Below, one piece after another: positions 33,626 through 39,264 of a stretch of 64,000 nt of DNA. The notes beneath the pieces were generated by a model. That model searched no databases, was not told the origin of the DNA, and worked only from the letters and a program-made list of their open reading frames with translations. A program made the position numbers and the translations under genes. Every line of letters starts with the position of its first letter. Within the stretch, counting starts at the first letter, position 1. Origin of the DNA: Anaerolineales bacterium (GTDB lineage Bacteria; Chloroflexota; Anaerolineae; 4572-78; J111); contig JACKAT010000010.1 of assembly GCA_020634935.1 (NCBI GenBank), positions 1 through 64,000 of the forward strand, given 5' to 3'.

Positions 33626-34240
33626 ATGTACATACCGAAAAATATGGAAATGACCAGTGGTGATGCCATATCAGACTTCATCGCCAATAATGGCTTTGGA
33701 CTTCTGGTTTCATCGAGATTAGAGGCAACGCATTTGCCGCTGATATTTAAAGTTGGGGAAAATGGCCAGGGCGTTTTGTATGGTCACTTTGCCAGGGCAA
33801 ACAAACACTGGGAAAATTTAAAAAATGAACGGGTTCTCGTCATTTTTAGTGGTCCCCATAGTTATATTTCGCCGACATGGTATGACCGTAAACCCGCCGT
33901 TCCAACTTGGAATTATGTATCAGTGCATTGCTATGGTCGGGTGACACTCCTGGATAAATCGGAAACTTTGGCATCAATAGATGAGCTGATGTCAAAATAT
34001 GAGCCGGAACTTTTAGTTAATGACGAGCTGCTGCCTGAGGAGTTTAAGCTGCGCTTAAGCCCAGGCGTGGTGGGCTTCAAAATCGACATTGATGAAATTC
34101 AGGCCAAAGAGAAACTGGGGCAGCATCGCACCCGTGAAGACCAAAAAGGCGTCTACTTAGCGCTGAAAGGCAGCCATAATCTCGATGCTCAAGCGTTGTC
34201 TATGTATATGGAAAAACGGGGTATCGGGATAGGCAGTTAA
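33626..34240 (+). CDS. PaiB-family FMN-binding protein
   Basis: A 204-residue protein of the PaiB/FMN-binding negative transcriptional regulator family. The start MYIPKNMEM, the block HLPLIFK (HLPL) and VLYGHFARANKHW, GPHSYISPTWY and VPTWNYVSVHCYG are family hallmarks. The fold is a split-barrel flavin-binding domain. B. subtilis PaiB represses protease and sporulation genes; the role here is not known. AAGGAAGC precedes the ATG. It is a single-gene unit flanked by palindromic repeats. Confidence 0.88.
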   Translation: MYIPKNMEMTSGDAISDFIANNGFGLLVSSRLEATHLPLIFKVGENGQGVLYGHFARANKHWENLKNERVLVIFSGPHSYISPTWYDRKPAVPTWNYVSVHCYGRVTLLDKSETLASIDELMSKYEPELLVNDELLPEEFKLRLSPGVVGFKIDIDEIQAKEKLGQHRTREDQKGVYLALKGSHNLDAQALSMYMEKRGIGIGS

Positions 34241-34269
34241 CAAACAAGACGGGCTACTTTGGAACTCAG

Positions 34270-34353
34270 GGGGTTGACCAGATTGTAAAACGAAAAACGT
34301 AAAACGTAACTCCTTTTTACGCATCACGTTTTACGTTTTATGGCGTCAACCCC
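34270..34353. repeat. 84-bp nested inverted repeat
   Basis: Outer arms GGGGTTGAC (34270-34278) and GTCAACCCC (34345-34353); inner arms AAAACGTAAAACGT (34294-34307) and its exact complement (34326-34339). It follows paiB and may terminate transcription or be a repeat insertion. Confidence 0.6.
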
Positions 34354-34460
34354 ACGAAATTCTGTTGAGCCATAAGATGGTGCGCGTTCTCGTCACGCAA
34401 GAACGCCTCGTCCCGACCGGCGATCCGGCCCAGGGCGAAGGCCCGTGGCAAGATCAAGCC
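34354..34460 (-). pseudogene. Remnant open frame downstream of the DUF1801 gene
   Basis: Continuing in frame after the DUF1801 stop, the minus strand stays open for about 35 codons (start GLILPRAFALGRIAG, end NAHHLMAQQNFVG). The composition is protein-like. The family was not recognised, and the nested inverted repeat abuts it, so it may be a leftover of a lost gene. Confidence 0.25.
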
Positions 34461-34940
34461 TCAACTCGCCGCTTTCTTCACAAGTTCAATGATCCTGGCC
34501 TCTTCGGCAGCCGTCAACGCCTTTAGCGCGAAGGCGACCGGCCACATGTCGCCATCGTCGAGGGTCGCCGTGTCGCTGAAGCCGAGGGTCGCGTACCGGG
34601 TGTTGAACTTCTGCGCGCTTTGGAAGAAGCAGACGACCTTGCCGTCCTGGGCATACGCGGGCATTCCATACCAGGTTTTCGGCGAGAGGGCCGGCGCGTT
34701 GGCTTTGATGATCGCGTGAAGCCGCTCGGCCATGACGCGATCCGGTTCCGGCATCTCGGCGATCTTCGCCAGTACGTCGCTTTCTCCGTCGGCCTTTTTC
34801 TTTTTCGCGCGGGCTTCCGCCTTCAGCTCTTTACTGCGCTCCTTCATCGCGGCTCGTTCCTCGGCCGTGAATCCTTCGGACTCCTTGTCATTCACGATGG
34901 TGCTCTTGGCGGATCTTTGCGAATCCTTCTTGAGGCTCAT
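34461..34940 (-). CDS. DUF1801 (YdhG-like) protein
   Basis: A 159-residue protein. The first 50 residues are Lys/Glu-rich and probably flexible (KERSKELKAEARAKKKK). The remainder is a DUF1801 domain (DVLAKIAEMPEPDRVMAERLHAII, LSPKTWYGMPAYAQDGKVVCFFQ, YATLGFSDTATL). Members include the B. subtilis iron chaperone YdhG/Fra, but many have no known role. AAGGAG lies 7 bp upstream of the ATG at 34940. A single-gene unit. Confidence 0.85.
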   Translation of the reverse strand: MSLKKDSQRSAKSTIVNDKESEGFTAEERAAMKERSKELKAEARAKKKKADGESDVLAKIAEMPEPDRVMAERLHAIIKANAPALSPKTWYGMPAYAQDGKVVCFFQSAQKFNTRYATLGFSDTATLDDGDMWPVAFALKALTAAEEARIIELVKKAAS

Positions 34941-35045
34941 AGCAATCTCCTTTAATCATTTAATCCCTTTCCATCGAAAATCTGCGGTATACACTTTTCA
35001 ACCCTCGACGTCCGGGTTTTGGATTGTTTAGCTGAAGAAAAATGC

Positions 35046-35264
35046 TCAGTCGGCGCGTCGCCGACTGCGGTACGGCAGTATGAACAAGTACAAACCGGTA
35101 AACAGCAGTAAGAAGAGCGGGAGCAGTGTTAACAGGCCCACCCAGAGCGTAAGCGTTTCCTGTTGCACGGGGGCAACATTGATGACGATATTAACGATGA
35201 CCAGCACCGTAAAGACCATCGACAGCCAGCGGTGGGTCTGCCGAATCCATTTGTTCCAGTTCAT
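35046..35264 (-). CDS. Small two-TM protein, PepSY-associated-like
   Basis: A 72-residue protein with two membrane segments (about 13-32 and 40-62). The N-terminal W-I-R-Q-T-H-R-W-L resembles the start of PepSY-associated TM proteins, but no PepSY domain is present. It starts behind AAAGGAG. The 26-bp palindrome at 35291 sits in its leader. Confidence 0.55.
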   Translation of the reverse strand: MNWNKWIRQTHRWLSMVFTVLVIVNIVINVAPVQQETLTLWVGLLTLLPLFLLLFTGLYLFILPYRSRRRAD

Positions 35265-35290
35265 TGCGATCTCCTTTGAAAATAAGAGAT

Positions 35291-35316
35291 GTAGGACAAA
35301 CTTAAGTTTGTCCTAC
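35291..35316. repeat. 26-bp perfect palindrome, copy 1
   Basis: GTAGGACAAACTT followed immediately by its reverse complement. The identical sequence occurs at 38329-38354, also in the leader of a minus-strand gene. Confidence 0.8.
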
Positions 35317-35377
35317 GGAATTTTCATTATCGTTGCTGTACCGAGGTTCTGTCGCACTCCTTTGAAAATAACGGTCT

Positions 35378-35400
35378 GGAGCGTCAAAGTAAACTTTGAC
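35378..35400. repeat. Half copy of the composite palindrome element
   Basis: GGAGCG followed by GTCAAAGT-AA-ACTTTGAC at 35383-35400, the left half of the elements at 33530 and 38417. The central dinucleotide is AA instead of TT. Confidence 0.55.
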
Positions 35401-35424
35401 CCCATCCCTTAAAACAGATCCTTA

Positions 35425-36195
35425 CTACCCCTGAGGCAGCGACTCGCCGGTCTCCAGCAGCGTCTTCATGTTGCTGAGGATCCACGTCCAGCCGCCGCTC
35501 TGCAGGCCCTTGTAGGTCGGCGTCTCGGCCTGAAACGCCTCGTGGACCACAGTGACCTTTGTCACACCCTCGGACATCGATTCCAACTCCCACGTTACTG
35601 TCGTAGGCGCGTCTTCGTTCATCGGCGGCCAGAGCGAGTGGTAGGTGTGTACCAGCCTGTTGGGCGGCTCGGACGCGATCACCTCACCCTCCACAATCGG
35701 CGAGCCGTTCGGCATGTAGTAGGTGAAGGGCGAGCCGACGGTGAGGTCGGTCTTGAGCGTACTGCCATAGTAGTAGCGGGCGGTGAACTCCGGCGTGGTG
35801 ATCGCCTCCCACACCCGCTCCTGCGGCGACTTGATAATGATCTGATAAACCAGCTTGGGCTTTACATCGGTAGCCATATTATTTTCTCCTTCGAGTGCAA
35901 TTTTAAGATCGGCCAGGGCGCTAGCCCGCACGGCCGAGTACTTGTTGATCCAGCGATCAGAGATAAGCTGGATCGGGACCGGATTTAGGTAATGTAATTT
36001 CTCGCGGCCCACCTTGCGCGTGGTGATCAGTCCGGCCTCTTCCAGCAGGCGCAGGTGCTTCATCACCCCGAAGCGCGTCATCGGCAGCCCCGACTCCAGT
36101 TCGGTGAGCGTGCGGCCGTCACGCTCGAAGAGTAGGTCGAGTAGCCGCCGACGGGTGGGGTCGGCCAGGGCGCGAAAGACAGTTTTATCTTCCAT
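35425..36195 (-). CDS. Fused ArsR-type regulator and SRPBCC/AHSA1 domain protein
   Basis: 256 residues from the ATG at 36195. Residues 1-105 are an ArsR winged helix (ALADPTRRRLLDLLFERDG, FGVMKHLRLLEEAGLI). Residues 107-256 are an SRPBCC/AHSA1 domain (YQIIIKSPQERVWEAITTPEF, VVHEAF, GGWTWILSNMKTLLE). In many genomes these are two adjacent genes; here the frame runs through. An AAGGAG at 35886-35891 lies 8 bp before an in-frame ATG (35877, residue 107), so a separate SRPBCC protein may also be made. The upstream ATG at 36246 is ignored because a promoter lies between. ArsR-SRPBCC pairs are usually self-regulating. Confidence 0.8.
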   Translation of the reverse strand: MEDKTVFRALADPTRRRLLDLLFERDGRTLTELESGLPMTRFGVMKHLRLLEEAGLITTRKVGREKLHYLNPVPIQLISDRWINKYSAVRASALADLKIALEGENNMATDVKPKLVYQIIIKSPQERVWEAITTPEFTARYYYGSTLKTDLTVGSPFTYYMPNGSPIVEGEVIASEPPNRLVHTYHSLWPPMNEDAPTTVTWELESMSEGVTKVTVVHEAFQAETPTYKGLQSGGWTWILSNMKTLLETGESLPQG

Positions 36196-36201
36196 GAGGA
36201 T

Positions 36202-36231
36202 ATTATACGTGACTTTTTGGTCACATGTCAA
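36202..36231 (-). promoter_or_regulatory. ArsR promoter with operator dyad, probably leaderless
   Basis: Minus-strand TTGACA (36231-36226) and TATAAT (36207-36202) are 18 bp apart. The spacer holds the dyad GTGAC-N6-GTCAC (36209-36224), well placed for self-repression by the ArsR domain. The ATG at 36195 begins 7 bases after the -10 element, so transcription should start at or near the start codon. Confidence 0.7.
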
Positions 36232-36301
36232 GAGGGAATCGGCCATAATCTCATGAATTTCAACGCCAACGCATTGTAAATCAATGAATTAATCGGGGAA
36301 T

Positions 36302-36324
36302 AACAAAGCAAGCTTTGTTGCTCC
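36302..36324. repeat. Half copy of the composite palindrome element
   Basis: AACAAAGC-AA-GCTTTGTT (36302-36319) followed by GCTCC, the right half of the composite elements. Confidence 0.5.
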
Positions 36325-36502
36325 GATACGTTACCCGATCAATTTCTAAAACTCCAAAGTGTTGGCGTTGTTTGTTACATTCATCACGGTCTTTATAGCA
36401 AATGATCCGCCTTCGGTGTCGAAAGGCCGGGCAGCCGAACAGAGGGGGAATGTTCAGAAGGACACGATTACATGCGTAACCGTATGTGGCGGCGTGCAGA
36501 AA

Positions 36503-36900
36503 GGTTCGATCATGATCGCGATCATAGGGTCTGACGCGCCAAGAGGTCCAATCACGATCGTGATCGTAGGGTCTGACGCGCCAAGAGGTTCGATCACGAT
36601 CGTGATCGTAGGGTCTAGCGCAGCAAGGTATACGATCACGATCGTGATCGTAAGGTCTAACGCGCCAAGAGGTTCGATCACGATCGTGATCGTAGGGTCT
36701 GACGCGCCAAGAGGTCCGATCACGATCGTGATCGTAGGGTCTGACGCGCCAAGAGGTCCGATCACGATCGTGATCGTAAGGTCTGACGCGCCAAGAGGTT
36801 CGATCACGATCGTGATCATAGGGTCTGGCGCGCCAAGAGGTTCGATCACGATCGTGATCGTAGGGTCTAGCGCGCCAAGAGGTTCGATCACGATCGTCTA
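36503..36900. repeat. 42-bp tandem array with 16-bp palindromic core
   Basis: Nine full units of 42 bp start at 36503, 36545, 36587, 36629, 36671, 36713, 36755, 36797 and 36839, with a partial tenth at 36881. Nearly every unit contains GATCACGATCGTGATC or a one-base variant; the first has a different palindrome, ATGATCGCGATCAT. Because 42 is a multiple of three, both strands stay open: a 14-residue repeat GSDAPRGPITIVIV reads on plus and a related one on minus. No ribosome site or domain supports either as a gene. It lies in the 735-bp gap 36247-36982. Confidence 0.9.
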
Positions 36901-36901
36901 A

Positions 36902-36934
36902 AGGTGACAGTCACGTGATAAGTGACTGTCACCT
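36902..36934. repeat. Compact GTGACAGTCAC hairpin at the array end
   Basis: AGGTGACAGTCAC (36902-36914) and its exact complement (36922-36934) around a 7-nt loop. It abuts the last partial unit of the 42-bp array and has the same ends as the 82-84-bp elements, without their interior. Confidence 0.65.
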
Positions 36935-36982
36935 GATTTTTGCGTAAGCCCTGTTTGTGCTGGATGAACTTAAATAGGTTGA

Positions 36983-37390
36983 TTACCCCATCACCCCAAG
37001 CTGCTGCATCAAGCTCATCATATCAAACTCGGCCCAGCGCTCCGCGATCTGGCCGCCGGCCAGGCGAAACATTTCAATCCCGCTCATCGTCACCGGTTTG
37101 CCGGTTGGCGGCAGGCCCATAAACTCGCCGGTATGGGTACCGGTCATCGTCAGGCGAACTACGACCTTATCGCCATCGGCAATCATATCCTCCGCCGTTA
37201 CCCGCAGATCGGAAAAGACGGCGTGATACATGCTCAAGGTCTGTTTGGTACCGGCCAGACCGGGGGCTACGCCGGGGCTGGGGTTGTGGTCATTCACGTT
37301 GACGGCGATAAGCGCGTCCAGGCTATCTAACGCATTGCTGTTGATCACATCATATAATTTTTGAGCAACGGCTTTATTTTCTGCTGACAT
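36983..37390 (-). CDS. SnoaL-like ester cyclase family protein
   Basis: A 135-residue SnoaL-type alpha+beta barrel of the NTF2-like superfamily. Typical blocks are KAVAQKLYDVINSNALDSLDALIA, the VNDHNPSPGVAPG segment, KQTLSMYHAVFSDLRVTAEDMIADGDKVVVRLTMTGTHTGEFMGLPPTGKPVTMSG and MFRLAGGQIAERW. The second paralogue lies at 38535-38951. Substrates of such stand-alone members are generally unknown. The ATG at 37390 follows AAGGAG at a short distance. Confidence 0.82.
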   Translation of the reverse strand: MSAENKAVAQKLYDVINSNALDSLDALIAVNVNDHNPSPGVAPGLAGTKQTLSMYHAVFSDLRVTAEDMIADGDKVVVRLTMTGTHTGEFMGLPPTGKPVTMSGIEMFRLAGGQIAERWAEFDMMSLMQQLGVMG

Positions 37391-37421
37391 TATATTTCTC
37401 CTTTATTGATTGAATTAAAAA

Positions 37422-37656
37422 GTAACACGTTGCAAGGTTGCAAGGTCGCACGTCACATGTATATAAGTAGTTTTCAACTCTAAGTTGTTACATTAGTTTA
37501 GACAGAATTAACAGGATTAATATGATTTTTACTTATTTTAATCTTGGAAATCTTGGAAATCCTGTAAATCCTGTCTATTCATCCTGGTCTCAAACTCACA
37601 AGTTAGTTATGAAAATTACTTATTTTTGCAACCCTGCAACCTTGCAACCCTGTTAC
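37422..37656. repeat. 235-bp MITE-like palindromic element
   Basis: Ends of about 30 bp are inverted repeats: GTAACA-C-GTTGCAAGGTTGCA at the left (from 37422) and the near-complement ending TGTTAC at 37656, matching at about 26 of 30 positions. Inner parts also pair, for example GACAG.ATT.ACAGGATT near 37501 against AATCCTGT.AATC.TGTC near 37560. The left half matches 22972-23035. A 69-codon open frame inside (37522-37731) is not supported as a gene. This fills most of the gap 37391-37799. Confidence 0.6.
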
Positions 37657-37799
37657 GATGACATGAGAACCGGGTTGTTCGTCAAATCTGTGTCGAATTG
37701 CCTTGGTTCGTTAGCAAAGTATAGGGTATGACTGTTCGCAACCTGTCTCAAAAAGCGTTCGTAAACTGTTTAGATCTCGAACAGTCAGGGTGTAGTAAC

Positions 37800-38300
37800 T
37801 TAGGGTGTTATATGGGGTCTGCCATCTGGCTGGTGGGCTGCGAGTTCCGCCATGCTTTCCCTTATGGCTGTTTCCGGTAGGGTCAGATCAAGGGGATAAC
37901 TGTCGGGCTGTTTAGAGGCTAAATCGGTGGGCCAGTAGATCTCGATCAGATTGCTTTCGAGATCACGAAAATAAAACGCGAGCGACGCCCCGTGGTTAAA
38001 TGCCGCCTCGATCGGCAGGCCCTTCTCGACGATATGCTGATAGAACGCCCGCAGGTCGGCCAGCGTCTCAACCTTGAAGGCGATGTGGGCCAGCTCGGGG
38101 TTCGAGGTGAAAACGAGCTCGTGGGCTTCTTCACTGGGCCGGCTGCTCAAAAAAACCATCCGAGCCATCGGGTCGTCGACGTTGCTGACAATTTGCATCC
38201 CGATTATGTCGCGATAGAACGCCGCCATTTGGCTTGGGTCTTTGGCGTGTAAGCCGACATGATATAGTCCGGTTATTGCAGGTTTACCGGTTACGGTCAT
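37800..38300 (-). CDS. VOC-superfamily (glyoxalase/extradiol dioxygenase-like) protein
   Basis: A 166-residue protein with one vicinal-oxygen-chelate domain: GLYHVGLHAKDPSQMAAFYRDIIGMQ (metal His near 16), LAHIAFKVETLADLRAFYQHIVEKG (His near 72) and FRDLESNLIEIYWPTD (Glu near 119). The pattern fits metal-binding dioxygenases or isomerases; the substrate is not predictable. The 26-bp palindrome lies between its start and the upstream SnoaL-like gene. Confidence 0.85.
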   Translation of the reverse strand: MTVTGKPAITGLYHVGLHAKDPSQMAAFYRDIIGMQIVSNVDDPMARMVFLSSRPSEEAHELVFTSNPELAHIAFKVETLADLRAFYQHIVEKGLPIEAAFNHGASLAFYFRDLESNLIEIYWPTDLASKQPDSYPLDLTLPETAIRESMAELAAHQPDGRPHITP

Positions 38301-38328
38301 AATTGGTATCTCCTGTAAAATAAGCTGT

Positions 38329-38354
38329 GTAGGACAAACTTAAGTTTGTCCTAC
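38329..38354. repeat. 26-bp perfect palindrome, copy 2
   Basis: Identical to 35291-35316 (GTAGGACAAACTT plus its complement). It lies 29 bp upstream of the VOC gene start, in its leader. Confidence 0.8.
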
Positions 38355-38357
38355 GAT

Positions 38358-38534
38358 ATTTTCATTCTCGGTGTCGTCCCTTAGGGACTGCCTCACGCCT
38401 CTAAAAATAGCGATCCGGAGCGTCAAAGTTTACTTTGACCCCAATGTGGATGACAAAGCCAGCTTTGTCGCTCCTGTAAATTTTCATTCTCGGTGTCGTC
38501 CCTTAGGGGCTGTCTCACGCCTCTAAAAATAGCG
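38358..38534. repeat. 55-bp direct repeats flanking a composite palindrome
   Basis: The 55-bp segment 38358-38412 (starting ATTTTCATTCTCGGTGTCGT) recurs at 38480-38534 with two mismatches. Between them is the complete composite palindrome element, copy B (38417-38474): GGAGCG, GTCAAAGT-TT-ACTTTGAC, GACAAAGC-CA-GCTTTGTC, CGCTCC. A more diverged version of the 55-bp segment precedes the half element near 35319-35377. Confidence 0.75.
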
Positions 38535-38951
38535 TTATGATGGAATGACACCCAGTTGCTGCAACATCCCCAGGTCGTCGGCGTTGTTCCAATACTCGAC
38601 AATTTTGCCAGCCTCGATGCGGAAGATGTTGATCCCCGTTGACTTAACCGGCTTGCCGGTTGGCGGGATGCCAAAGAATTCCCCCTGATGCGTGCCGGTC
38701 CCGGAAAAGCGAACCACCACCTTATCCCCTTCGGCGACCACATCTTCAACCGCACCCTCCATGTCAGGAAAGGCGTTCTGGAAGATGCTGATCATCTGTT
38801 TAACCCCCTCGATCCCGGGGTCCAGGCCGGGCGGCGCGCTGTGCGATACAAAATCAGCGGCGAGGAATTCATCCAACTTCGATAAATCTTCCTGTGAACT
38901 GCGAAACATATCCTGCCAACGCATAGCTATGGCTTTATTATCTGCGGTCAT
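38535..38951 (-). CDS. SnoaL-like ester cyclase family protein
   Basis: 138 residues from the ATG at 38951, which has AAGGAG 7 bp upstream; a longer form from a TTG at 38969 is unlikely. SnoaL-type blocks are AIAMRWQDMFRSSQEDLSKLDEFLAADFVSH, GVKQMISIFQNAFPDMEGAVEDVVAEGDKVVVRFSGTGTH and GEFFGIPPTGKPVKSTGINIFR. Clearly related to 36983-37390. It shares a divergent control region with the BTAD regulator. Confidence 0.82.
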   Translation of the reverse strand: MTADNKAIAMRWQDMFRSSQEDLSKLDEFLAADFVSHSAPPGLDPGIEGVKQMISIFQNAFPDMEGAVEDVVAEGDKVVVRFSGTGTHQGEFFGIPPTGKPVKSTGINIFRIEAGKIVEYWNNADDLGMLQQLGVIPS

Positions 38952-38997
38952 GATTACGCTCCTTTTCAATTAATAATGATGTGCGTTGCCCCAACGA

Positions 38998-39029
38998 GGG
39001 GTAGGGGGTAGGGAGTAGGGATTAAGGGG
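38998..39029 (+). other. G-quadruplex-forming sequence
   Basis: Five G-runs (GGGG, GGGGG, GGG, GGG, GGGG) separated by 2-5 bases on the plus strand. It lies in the divergent region between the SnoaL-like gene and the BTAD regulator gene, which fits the G3+N1-7 rule. Confidence 0.5.
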
Positions 39030-39101
39030 ATAAAAACCTTACTTCGTACGCCTTACGCCTTACTTCCTCTGAGATATGGAAGCAACAAGGGTTAATAGTT
39101 G

Positions 39102-39167
39102 GATACTTGTCCTACGTACGAATGTACACGATAAGTATCTGACATCGTCGTTGCCATCCTATATAAT
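39102..39167 (+). promoter_or_regulatory. Promoter and dyad of the BTAD regulator
   Basis: CTGACA (39139-39144) and TATAAT (39162-39167) are 17 bp apart. Just upstream, GATACTT (39102-39108) and AAGTATC (39133-39139) form an inverted repeat that touches the -35 element. The leader to the ATG at 39265 is about 90 nt. The rest of 38952-39264 holds only the G-rich run and short CCTTAC repeats. Confidence 0.6.
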
Positions 39168-39264
39168 GAAGCGGCAACGCTGTAACCGATATTTAATCAC
39201 CATTGTAGTCACCCAACGTGGAAAGAACGTTGACAAAAGCGTGGACAACAGGACAAGTTCAACA

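Noticed and set aside
36359..36901. A 180-codon plus-strand frame, and a 145-codon minus-strand frame, over the 42-bp array
   Set aside because: Both stay open only because the unit length is a multiple of three. Neither has a convincing ribosome site or a non-repeat domain, so the array is listed as a repeat.
37522..37731. 69-codon frame inside the 235-bp element
   Set aside because: It overlaps the inverted arms and has repetitive low-complexity content (AATCTTGG repeats) without a ribosome site.
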